Source of the DNA: Planctomycetaceae bacterium
GTDB lineage: Bacteria; Planctomycetota; UBA1135; GCA-002686595
DNA length: 6,351 bases
NCBI GenBank assembly: GCA_013360535.1
Contig: JABWBL010000212.1
Coordinates: 1 to 6,351, forward strand
Direction: 5' to 3'
The translations under genes were made by a program, and so were the position numbers. The notes under the pieces were generated by a model. The model saw only the letters and a program-made list of their open reading frames with translations, was not told the origin of the DNA and made no database searches. This document shows, one piece after another, positions 1 to 6,151 of the stretch (positions within the stretch are counted from its first letter, which is position 1; the number at the start of each line of letters is the position of its first letter).

Positions 1-137
1 ATGCGGCGGAGCAAGCGGGCGAGGGGAGCGACGGCGGCGCCGGCAGCCAGGACACGCCCGAGCCGGGCGACGTCGACGTGACGCGCAGCGCCGCCCCCGA
101 AGAGCCTCTCGCCGCTCCCGACGATGCAGATCGATAA
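1..137 (+). CDS. C-terminal end of an upstream protein (partial, function unknown)
   Basis: An open frame with its first whole codon at position 3 runs to a TAA at 135-137, giving the last 44 residues of a protein that starts before the window. The visible part is acidic and rich in Ala, Gly, Pro, Asp and Glu, with no motif, and looks like a disordered tail. Third codon positions are nearly all G or C until the last few codons, which supports real coding. Its last 14 bases overlap the start of the terminase gene in another reading frame, so the two genes are probably co-transcribed and translationally coupled. Position just before a large terminase would suit a small terminase or another phage protein, but nothing in these residues shows that. 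Confidence 0.6.
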   Translation, partial: AAEQAGEGSDGGAGSQDTPEPGDVDVTRSAAPEEPLAAPDDADR

Positions 138-1395
138 GGAGCTCCTCTTCGAAGACCTCGGCTACGAGCCGCACCCGGGGCAACTCGCGGTGCACAACTC
201 GAGCGCGCGCTTTCGTGTCGTCGCGTGCGGCGTGCGTTGGGGCAAGACGACCGCCGCGGCGATGGAAGCTGTCGTCGCGGCGCTCGAGCCGCGCGAGAAG
301 TCGATCGGCTGGATCGTGGCACCGACCTACGACCTGGCGGACCGTGTGTTCCGCGAGATCGAGGTGATCGTGCTCGAGCGACTACGCCACCGCCTCGTGA
401 TGAAGAAGGACGCCGACCGCCGCCTGCAGCTGCGCAACCTCGCCGGCGGCGTGTCCGAGATTCGCGCGAAGAGCGCCGACAACCCCGTGAGTCTGCTCGG
501 CGAAGGACTCGACTTCGTCGTCGTCGACGAGGCCGCGCGCCTGAAGCCCGCGATCTGGCAGAACCACATCTCGCAGCGCCTGATCGACAAGCGCGGCTGG
601 GCGCTCCTGATCTCGACCCCGAAGGGCAAGGGCTACTTCTTCGACCTCTACCGTCGCGGCCAGAGAACCGCGCGCGATCCCGAGTACGAGTCGTGGAACA
701 TGCCGACGTGGACGAACCCGTTGCTCGACCGCACGCTGATCGAAGCGGAACGCGCGAAGCTGCCGCAGCGCGTGTTCGAGCAAGAGTACGGGGCGCAATT
801 CTGCGAAGGCGCGGGCGCGGTGTTTCGCAACGTGCGTGAACGCGCGACCGGCACGTGGAAGGAGCCGGCGCGTGGCGAGGTGTACTTCGGCGGGCTCGAT
901 CTCGCGAAGGTCGAGGACTTCACCGTGCTCACGATCATCAACGCGGCGCGCGAAGTGGTGTTCGTCGATCGCTTCCATCGCCTCGACTGGGGTCTTCAAA
1001 TCGCTCGCATCCGCGCGGCGCTGCAGCGCTACAACGGCGCGCGCGCGACGTGTGATGTGACCGGCGTCGGCGATCCGGTCTATGAGCAATTGCGAAGAGA
1101 CGGTTGCTCGGTTGTGCCATATCCATTTACTGCAAAATCGAAGTCGGCGCTAATTGAGAATCTGTCTTTGATGCTCGAGCAGCGCACGCTCGTGTTGCCG
1201 CGGCCGGAGATCTGCCCAGAGTTGATCGACGAGCTCGAGAGCTTCGAGTACTCGGTCACCGAGTCTGGGAACGTTCGAACCGGCGCGCCGAGTGGCGGGC
1301 ACGACGACTGCGTGGTTTCGCTTGCGCTCGCGGCCTGGCAGGTCCGCAAAGTCGGGGGCGGGTTCCGGGCGTTCCGGGCCGGGCCGAGGTGGTAG
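124..1395 (+). CDS. Phage terminase large subunit (TerL): packaging ATPase and nuclease
   Basis: This 423-residue protein has the two-domain plan of phage large terminases, which pump DNA into a procapsid and cut the concatemer. The ATPase half shows an adenine-binding Q motif (HPGQ, 17-20), a Walker A motif (CGVRWGKT, 35-42, Lys41), Walker B with catalytic Glu (FVVVDE, 131-136) and the coupling motif STP (164-166). The RNase H-like nuclease half shows the expected acidic residues at Asp259 (GGLDLAK), Asp311 (TCDVTG) and Asp394/Asp395 (GGHDDCVVS). Length is normal for the family, so it looks complete and active. The first Walker A position is Cys rather than the usual Ala or Gly. The ATG at 124 has no clear Shine-Dalgarno but is the only possible start: a stop lies in frame at 79-81 and the next ATG falls after Walker A. 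The start overlaps the end of the upstream gene, suggesting coupling. Codons around residues 320-349 are unusually AT-rich. Confidence 0.93.
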   Translation: MQIDKELLFEDLGYEPHPGQLAVHNSSARFRVVACGVRWGKTTAAAMEAVVAALEPREKSIGWIVAPTYDLADRVFREIEVIVLERLRHRLVMKKDADRRLQLRNLAGGVSEIRAKSADNPVSLLGEGLDFVVVDEAARLKPAIWQNHISQRLIDKRGWALLISTPKGKGYFFDLYRRGQRTARDPEYESWNMPTWTNPLLDRTLIEAERAKLPQRVFEQEYGAQFCEGAGAVFRNVRERATGTWKEPARGEVYFGGLDLAKVEDFTVLTIINAAREVVFVDRFHRLDWGLQIARIRAALQRYNGARATCDVTGVGDPVYEQLRRDGCSVVPYPFTAKSKSALIENLSLMLEQRTLVLPRPEICPELIDELESFEYSVTESGNVRTGAPSGGHDDCVVSLALAAWQVRKVGGGFRAFRAGPRW

Positions 1396-1397
1396 GG

Positions 1398-1412
1398 GCG
1401 GCGGGGCGCCGC
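1398..1412 (+). terminator. Possible weak hairpin after the terminase gene
   Basis: Immediately after the terminase stop, GCGGCG (1398-1403) and CGCCGC (1407-1412) form a perfect 6-bp GC stem with a three-base loop. No T-run follows, so it is not a classical intrinsic terminator. In a GC-rich genome such a short stem can occur by chance. It may stabilise the 3' end of the message or attenuate transcription. Confidence 0.25.
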
Positions 1413-1499
1413 GCTGCAGGGCTCGAGTTCCCACTGTTTCCCAGCGAACTCTCCTCAGTGCCCGAATCCCGCAAGTCCTTGTAGGTACCTGACAAATGG

Positions 1500-1518
1500 C
1501 GTCGGACCGACGGATCCG
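1500..1518. promoter_or_regulatory. Overlapping palindromes, possible operator
   Basis: A 13-base palindrome, CGTCGG-A-CCGACG (1500-1512), runs into an 8-base one, CGGATCCG (1511-1518). They lie in the non-coding gap about 75-90 bases before the ATG at 1591. This is a suitable place for a repressor-binding site upstream of the unknown gene. No matching -35/-10 pair could be placed with confidence, so a regulatory role is inference. Confidence 0.25.
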
Positions 1519-1576
1519 TGGATCGTGACCGCGGCGAGCGACTACCCTCGCGTCTCAGGCCGGCCGACCAGCCGCC

Positions 1577-1581
1577 AGGAG
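1577..1581 (+). promoter_or_regulatory. Ribosome binding site that sets the start at 1591
   Basis: AGGAG lies nine bases before the ATG at 1591. It favours that ATG over the in-frame GTG at 1525, which has no comparable site. Confidence 0.6.
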
Positions 1582-1590
1582 TCAACCGAC

Positions 1591-2496
1591 ATGGGCAAGC
1601 AGCGGGGCAGCGAAGCGATCTCGAACGACCAGACTCGTCCGGCGCGCGAAGGCAAGAAGAAGGAACTCGCGTCCGCCGAACAGCGACTCGCGGACCTGCT
1701 TGCCAAGGCCGGGCTGCGCCAAGCTGAGGAAGAGCTGGTGCGCAAGCGCGAGACGCACGAGGTTCAGAAACGTCGAGGGCTGCTTCAGGCGCTGTCCGCG
1801 GCCCAAGGGTTCGAAGCGCCGACGACCAACGAGAAGTTTGCCGCGGAGTGGGCGCCGCTCTGGATCGATGTGGCCACTCGGCTCAAAGCGAACCACCTCG
1901 AGTGGATGGTCGAGATTGAAAAGCTGCCCGACGATCCCGGGTACGATGTCGCGCGCTTCATCCTAGGTGAGGCGCTCGCTGAGTCGGACTCGGCGCGAAT
2001 CGCTTCGCTGATCCAGGATTCCATCAAGAGCTTCGCGGGGCACCCTCGGGAGAGGTTCTTGTCTACGATCTTCCTGCTCCTTCGCGACGCGGTCCACGAG
2101 CACTGGTGGCCGACCAAGAACGCGGGCGCGGCTGCCCCGTCCATCCAGACCGAGAACCGGGATGCGTCAGGCGGATTGTCGATGGGGCTCGACCAGCGCA
2201 TCCACATCATCCACGAGCGCGTCCAGGCGCCCGACCTGCCCGAAGCTGCAGCCAAGGTGCTTCGGATTCTGTGGAACCGTTCGGATGAGTGGTTCGACGC
2301 GGTCTTCCTCGAGTCCATCGGGGTGCCGCCTTCAACCCTGCACCACGCGGCGACGAAACACTGGCAGCGCGGCGTTGACTACAAGAGCACGCACTCTAGG
2401 CGCCGGGAGTACCACCGGACGCGGTTGATCAAGTGGGTCACCTACGAATGGGACCCGGAAGCGCCAGCGTCAGCGACTGAACGCACTGAGCAATAG
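1591..2496 (+). CDS. Unrecognised protein with charged N-terminus and possible C-terminal HTH
   Basis: I do not recognise this 301-residue protein. Residues about 15-65 are very rich in Lys, Arg, Glu, Gln and Ala and look like a long charged helix or coiled coil. Residues 80-170 are probably helical, with a conspicuous aromatic/acidic stretch (AAEWAPLWIDVATRLKANHL, 84-103). A Ser/Gly/Ala-rich linker follows at about 177-196. Residues 219-285 could form a winged helix: a helix (KVLRILWNR), then FDAVFLESIGVPPSTLHHAA as a candidate helix-turn-helix, then a basic stretch (SRRREYHRTR) that could contact DNA. There is no signal peptide or membrane segment. The ATG at 1591 is chosen because AGGAG lies nine bases upstream; an in-frame GTG at 1525 would add 22 residues. 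The gene sits between terminase and the replication operon, so a role in DNA binding, replication control or packaging is possible but unproven. Confidence 0.8.
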   Translation: MGKQRGSEAISNDQTRPAREGKKKELASAEQRLADLLAKAGLRQAEEELVRKRETHEVQKRRGLLQALSAAQGFEAPTTNEKFAAEWAPLWIDVATRLKANHLEWMVEIEKLPDDPGYDVARFILGEALAESDSARIASLIQDSIKSFAGHPRERFLSTIFLLLRDAVHEHWWPTKNAGAAAPSIQTENRDASGGLSMGLDQRIHIIHERVQAPDLPEAAAKVLRILWNRSDEWFDAVFLESIGVPPSTLHHAATKHWQRGVDYKSTHSRRREYHRTRLIKWVTYEWDPEAPASATERTEQ

Positions 2497-2556
2497 TGCA
2501 AGCATGGCGGATATCCACCACGCGTCGATTACGAGCAACGGAGGATTACGCACGAC

Positions 2557-2562
2557 TTGACA
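2557..2562 (+). promoter_or_regulatory. Possible -35 element of the HTH/primase operon
   Basis: A perfect TTGACA lies 54 bases before the proposed ATG at 2616. Seventeen bases further on the hexamer is GAACGC, a poor match to a -10 box. Either the promoter is weak or activator-dependent, or the hexamer is coincidental. Its last three bases overlap the tandem repeat, so a protein bound to the repeat could block or assist polymerase. Confidence 0.3.
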
Positions 2563-2577
2563 TCGGTTACATCGGTT
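2560..2577. repeat. Perfect 9-bp tandem repeat, candidate operator
   Basis: ACATCGGTT occurs twice in direct tandem at 2560-2568 and 2569-2577, with no mismatch. It lies in the stretch I read as the leader of the following HTH gene. Excisionase-type and MerR-like proteins commonly bind direct repeats and control their own promoters. This could be the HTH protein's own site, which is inference. Confidence 0.5.
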
Positions 2578-2615
2578 TCGAACGCGGGCACTCGCCCACC
2601 TACGGGATCGATCCG

Positions 2616-2861
2616 ATGCAAGAGCTCCTTCCTCTCACCGTCGCTTCCAGCCGGCTTGGCGTCCATGTGAACACGCTGCGCATGTGGGTGCGCAACGGCA
2701 CGGTGCCCGCGTACCGCGTTGGGCAGCGGTTCACGCGCGTGGACTGGAACGAACTGCTGGCGGCGATCCAGCTTGAGCAGAAGGAGGGGCCATTCGAGGG
2801 CCACCCCGCGCCCGAGGCCGCGCTTGGCCAGCTCTCCACGCCACCCCGGAGCCAGTCATGA
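2616..2861 (+). CDS. Excisionase/MerR-type winged helix-turn-helix DNA-binding protein
   Basis: The 81-residue product fits the small HTH_17/excisionase-like fold. Residues 6-26 (LTVASSRLGVHVNTLRMWV in the core) form the helix-turn-helix, and 27-43 (GTVPAYRVGQRFTRVDW) form the typical 'G-x-x-P-A-Y-R-V-G' wing, followed by a short helix and a Pro/Gly-rich tail. Such proteins act as excisionases (directionality factors) or small transcription regulators of phages and integrative elements. I choose ATG 2616 because the domain begins right after it and the preceding bases have non-coding-like composition. Its ribosome binding site is weak. The alternative GTG at 2496 overlaps the previous stop by one base and would give 121 residues. 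The stop overlaps the primase-helicase start in ATGA, so the two are translationally coupled. No integrase is visible nearby, so a regulator is at least as likely as a true excisionase. Confidence 0.8.
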   Translation: MQELLPLTVASSRLGVHVNTLRMWVRNGTVPAYRVGQRFTRVDWNELLAAIQLEQKEGPFEGHPAPEAALGQLSTPPRSQS

Positions 2862-5800
2862 GCACCGGCTGGAAGAGCGTCTCGGCCAAGGCTCCCTGCC
2901 CCGCGTGCGCCGGAATCGACCGCTGCTCGTGGAAGGGGGAGGAGCTGCTGCACTGCTTCCGTTCGAAGGAGCCGCCGCAGGGCATGCGCATTGTGCGGGG
3001 CTCTCCCTCAGACGAGCGTGGAGCGATCTTCGCGCCGGCGAAGTCGGAGGCAGTTCGCAGCTCCAAGCGTCGTCGTCGTGCTCGAACGGGCGAGCCCGCA
3101 TGCGTTGCGAAGATCGAAGCGTCGCCGCTTCCGGTCGAGGAGGAGTCGGCAGTTGAGTGCGACAAGCCTGAGACGCCCGCCGACGAGGTTCGTGACGCGG
3201 AACCTGCGCCGACCTCGGATTCACTGACGATCGCAGAGGCAGCGCCGTCCGCAGGAGCACAACCGCTCGCTGAGGTTGCGGGTACGGCGAATGGGGTTCC
3301 TCCCGTGGCCGAACCGCCGAGCGCACCGCCGGAGGCCGAGCCCGCTTCGCCGCCGACGGCACCGTCGTCCGTGCCTCCTTGGCTCCGCCCGACGCCGCCT
3401 GTTCCACCTGTGCCGCCGGCCCGACCTCCGCAGCCACCAGGAGCACCACCGCTTCCTCCCGGGTTCAAGGCGTCCGCGAAGTCGGTCAAGCTGCCCCCGA
3501 AGGTCCCCGAGTCGTCCAAGCAGAAGAAGGAACGCGAGCAGCGCGAGAAGCTCGAGCAGCGACGCCGCGAGGTTGAAGCAGCCCGGCCGCAACTCGCGGC
3601 CAACCTGACCCCTGAGCTCGCGCAGATGCTGTCCGAGCAGCTCGGCGTTCGCGTGGAGTCGCTGCGTGCCGTCGGTGCGGGTTACGCCACCGCTGACGAC
3701 ATGGCGCGGCTCCACGCCGGGTTTCCTGGGGAGAGACCCGAGACCGCGGTCAGCTTCCCGGAATTCGACTCGGCCCGTCGTCTATCGACCTTGACGTTCC
3801 GAGGCGTCGACGTGGCGACCAAGGGCGTAGTGGCGGAATCGTCTCGCGGCCTCACGATCCCCGACACCTTCGGGACCCCGAACGACAAGCCTCTCCTGCT
3901 TGTCGAAGGCGCGACGGACGTGATGGCTGCGCACACGGTCGGCATCTGCGCGATCGGCCGTTCGTCGGCGTTGGCGGGAACGGAGTTGCTCGCGAAGCTA
4001 CTCGCGAGCTTCAACGCGCCGTTCATCGTCATGGGCGAGAACGACGCCAACTTGGTCGGACAGCGAGGGATGCGCAAGCTCGTCGCGGCGCTCGCGAATG
4101 ATCGAAACGCGACGTGCCAGTGCGCGCTTCCGCCCGAGCTTCCTCCGAAGGCCAACGGAAAGGACCGCAAGGATCTGCGCGACTGGATCGAGTTCGAACG
4201 AACCAAGCGCGGTGTGTCGCTTTCGGACGTTGACGGGCTTCTCAAGATCGGCCAGGACATCGCCAATTCGCTGATCGCGCGCGCGGAACGGGTCGAGCCA
4301 CGCGTTCAGAAGCAGCGTCTGGTGATCAACTGGAGCCCTGACAACGTCGCAGCGGAAACAGATCGGGTCGAGCAGTTGTTCCTAGAGAAGGCGCCGAACG
4401 TCTTCTACCAGCAGCAGGGGCGGCTCGTGCGAATCTCCCGTCACGAGGGGGCCGCGAGCATCGCGACCACGAGCGCGGACGATCGCCACGTCCAGATTGC
4501 CCCGGTCGATGCCGACTACCTCCTCGACCGGCTCTCGCGTCTTGCCGTGTTCTACGAAGCCGACGCCGACGGAATCCCAAGTCCCATTGCGCCGCCGCGG
4601 ACCGTGCTGAACGCCCTCCTTGCTCGCGGCGGGGAGCTCAACTTCCCCATCCTGCGAGCGCTCGTCGAGAGCCCGCTGCTTCTGCCCGACGGCAAGACCA
4701 TCGAGAAGCCGGGGTACGACCCGAAGTACCACGTCTGGTACGAACCCCGAGGCACGGCGTTCCCGCCGATCCCTCGCTCGCCGTCGAAGGACGACGCGGT
4801 GGCTGCGCTCGACATGCTCGACGAGCTGCTCGAGAACTGCGTCTTCGAGAGCGCCGTCGACCGTAGCTCCGCGCTCGCGATGCTGCTCTCCGCAGCAGGC
4901 CGTCCGCTGTACGGCAGCGGACCGGCGTTCGGTGTCACTTCTCCAGCGCGCGCGAGCGGCAAGTCGACGCTGACCGCTCTGGGGAGCCTGCTCACCACCG
5001 GTCGGGAGCCGGTGAGGATCTCGCCGGGCAGCAGCGAAGAAGAATCGGACAAGCGCATCTTCGCGCTACTGCAGGGAGGGTGCCGGCACATCTGCTTCGA
5101 CAACCTCACCGACGGACGCTGGCTCGACGTCCCCGCGATAGCGAAGGCCATCACCGAGTCGGAATTCACCGGCCGCGTGCTGGGCAAGTCGGAGACGAGG
5201 ACGGCCTCGACCACCGGCGTCCAATGGACCTTCGCCGGGGTTGGCCTTTACACGCAGGGCGACATCGTCACGCGCTCGCTCCTGATGCGACTAGACATGC
5301 GCGAGGAGCGGACGACGGCACACGACTGGGGACGCACCCACCCGCGCGAACTCCTGGCAAATCGTCGAGGGGATTACCTCGTGGGCACCCTCACGGTGCT
5401 GCGCGCGTTCCAGCAGGCAGGCTTCCCGTCGCAGGGACTGCCGCGCTGCCGGTTCCAGGAATGGTCGGAGCGGATCCGCTCTGTGTTGCCGTGGCTCGAT
5501 CGACCGGACCCGTACGCCAACGCCCTAAAGGCGGAGTACGAGGACCCCGAAGCCGACGAGCTCCGGGAGCTGCTTGGCGCATGGATCGAGGCATTCGGCG
5601 AGCGCGCTGTCCTGGTGGCCGACGTGATCCAGATAGCCGCGTTGGGCGGGAGTCGGCTGCGGTTCGCGATCTTGGGCGTCACGGGCGGCGGTGACGGCCC
5701 CTTGAACGCGCGTGCGCTCGGGAAGTACCTCGCGCGACACGCAGACCGCATCGAGTCGGGGCTGATGATCGTCCGCGAGGGCGAGAGCGGCACGCGCACC

Positions 5801-6151
5801 AAGTGGGCGGTCCGCGCGCACCGGCCGGCCGAGGTCGATTCGCAGTTTCCGCAGTTTCCGCAGTTGGTTTCACCGACACGTACGGGCCCGGGCGCGAGTG
5901 AACGATTCGCGGACGTGCTGGCGCGTGAGCGCGAGCGGGTGCACGCGGACGAGCGCGAGCGCGCACACGAGCGCGTCACGTGTGAGAAGGGTGCGGGCAA
6001 CTGCGAAAACTGCGCAAACTGCGAGTCGACCCCGTCCCAGGGCCCTAGGACGGGGGGTGCCATCCCCGACGAGGCGCAGTTCGTCGCTGAGCCCGAGGTT
6101 GCGGCGGCGGCTGAGATCCCGCCGCTCGAGCCCGGGGAGTTGGTCCTTTGA
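2858..6151 (+). CDS. Phage-type primase-helicase-like protein (zinc finger, Toprim, P-loop ATPase)
   Basis: This 1097-residue protein combines modules of mobile-element replication proteins and probably opens DNA and/or makes primers for element replication. Domains in order: a primase-like zinc finger (Cys14, Cys17, Cys23, Cys33); a disordered Pro/Ala/Glu linker (about 85-215, polyproline at 178-202); a charged coiled coil (221-245); a Toprim domain with LLLVEGATD (346-354, Glu350) and GENDA (393-397), where Glu replaces the usual first Asp; a P-loop ATPase with SPARASGKST (695-704, Lys702), Walker B HICFDN (744-749) and a motif C/arginine region (792-813) like phage and SF3-type helicases; a probable winged helix (900-985); and a low-complexity tail. 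The first Walker A position is Pro instead of Gly/Ala. GGAG at 2848-2851 lies six bases before the ATG, which overlaps the HTH gene's stop. The stop in turn overlaps the next start. The tail (994-1057) is encoded by paired inverted repeats and may reflect a DNA-level signal. Helicase polarity and primase activity cannot be told from sequence. Confidence 0.85.
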   Translation: MSTGWKSVSAKAPCPACAGIDRCSWKGEELLHCFRSKEPPQGMRIVRGSPSDERGAIFAPAKSEAVRSSKRRRRARTGEPACVAKIEASPLPVEEESAVECDKPETPADEVRDAEPAPTSDSLTIAEAAPSAGAQPLAEVAGTANGVPPVAEPPSAPPEAEPASPPTAPSSVPPWLRPTPPVPPVPPARPPQPPGAPPLPPGFKASAKSVKLPPKVPESSKQKKEREQREKLEQRRREVEAARPQLAANLTPELAQMLSEQLGVRVESLRAVGAGYATADDMARLHAGFPGERPETAVSFPEFDSARRLSTLTFRGVDVATKGVVAESSRGLTIPDTFGTPNDKPLLLVEGATDVMAAHTVGICAIGRSSALAGTELLAKLLASFNAPFIVMGENDANLVGQRGMRKLVAALANDRNATCQCALPPELPPKANGKDRKDLRDWIEFERTKRGVSLSDVDGLLKIGQDIANSLIARAERVEPRVQKQRLVINWSPDNVAAETDRVEQLFLEKAPNVFYQQQGRLVRISRHEGAASIATTSADDRHVQIAPVDADYLLDRLSRLAVFYEADADGIPSPIAPPRTVLNALLARGGELNFPILRALVESPLLLPDGKTIEKPGYDPKYHVWYEPRGTAFPPIPRSPSKDDAVAALDMLDELLENCVFESAVDRSSALAMLLSAAGRPLYGSGPAFGVTSPARASGKSTLTALGSLLTTGREPVRISPGSSEEESDKRIFALLQGGCRHICFDNLTDGRWLDVPAIAKAITESEFTGRVLGKSETRTASTTGVQWTFAGVGLYTQGDIVTRSLLMRLDMREERTTAHDWGRTHPRELLANRRGDYLVGTLTVLRAFQQAGFPSQGLPRCRFQEWSERIRSVLPWLDRPDPYANALKAEYEDPEADELRELLGAWIEAFGERAVLVADVIQIAALGGSRLRFAILGVTGGGDGPLNARALGKYLARHADRIESGLMIVREGESGTRTKWAVRAHRPAEVDSQFPQFPQLVSPTRTGPGASERFADVLARERERVHADERERAHERVTCEKGAGNCENCANCESTPSQGPRTGGAIPDEAQFVAEPEVAAAAEIPPLEPGELVL
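5833..5866. repeat. Left arm of large inverted repeat: three 9-bp units
   Basis: This arm lies inside the primase-helicase gene. It holds three consecutive 9-bp units with core CGCAGTT, preceded by GGTCGA. It encodes D-S-Q-F-P-Q-F-P-Q-L. Read against the reverse complement of the right arm (5998-6031) it matches at 31 of 34 positions. One of the three mismatches would be a G-U pair in RNA. Confidence 0.85.
5927..5961. repeat. Direct repeat of an 11-bp unit in the gene's tail
   Basis: GAGCGCGAGCG occurs at 5927-5937 and again at 5951-5961, with a 24-base period. It encodes an eight-residue period (ERERVHAD, then ERERAHER) that should form a highly charged helix. It sits in the loop between the inverted repeat arms. 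Confidence 0.6.
5998..6031. repeat. Right arm of large inverted repeat: three inverted 9-bp units
   Basis: This arm carries three consecutive units with core AACTGCG, the reverse complement of the left-arm core, and ends in GTCGACC. It encodes N-C-E-N-C-A-N-C-E-S-T, unrelated to the left-arm peptide. Together the arms could form a 34-bp stem around a 131-base loop (5867-5997). Inside that loop ACACGT (5876-5881) and ACGTGT (5978-5983) can pair and extend the structure. Confidence 0.85.
6134..6139 (+). promoter_or_regulatory. Ribosome binding site that sets a TTG start
   Basis: GGGGAG lies eight bases before the TTG at 6148, inside the end of the primase-helicase gene. It supports the TTG as start rather than the in-frame ATG at 6181, which has no such site. 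Confidence 0.55.

Larger units (their letters stand above)
1396..1590. other. Intergenic gap between terminase and the next gene
   Basis: This 195-base stretch has no convincing reading frame if the next gene starts at ATG 1591. It holds a small GC hairpin directly after the terminase stop, a less GC-rich middle (about 1440-1500), and two adjoining palindromes near 1500-1518. I see no clear sigma-70 promoter in it. A GTG at 1525 could extend the next gene upstream, but there is no ribosome binding site in front of it. Confidence 0.5.
2497..2615. other. Probable leader of the HTH/primase operon
   Basis: This 119-base stretch could be read in frame from a GTG at 2496 that overlaps the preceding TAG stop. 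Third positions of its first 25 or so codons are only about half G or C, far below the neighbouring genes, and the peptide lies outside the HTH domain. I therefore read it as non-coding leader. It contains a TTGACA hexamer and a tandem 9-bp repeat. Confidence 0.45.

Noticed and set aside
225..839. Second forward frame overlapping the terminase (204 residues, Arg-rich)
   Set aside because: It is a frame-shifted shadow of the terminase gene, which carries all conserved motifs in the other frame.
1441..1500. Sigma-70 promoter in the terminase/unknown gene gap
   Set aside because: TTGTAG- and TAGGTA-like hexamers are present but not at proper spacing with a matching partner.
1525..1590. GTG 1525 as start of the unknown gene
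   Set aside because: No ribosome binding site precedes it, while AGGAG is well placed before ATG 1591. Kept only as an alternative.
1980..2000. Short palindrome GAGTC-G-GACTC in the unknown gene
   Set aside because: Five-base arms within coding sequence of a GC-rich genome are expected by chance.
5833..6031. CRISPR-like array
   Set aside because: The units are only 9 bp, directly contiguous without spacers, and the two sets are in opposite orientations inside a coding gene.
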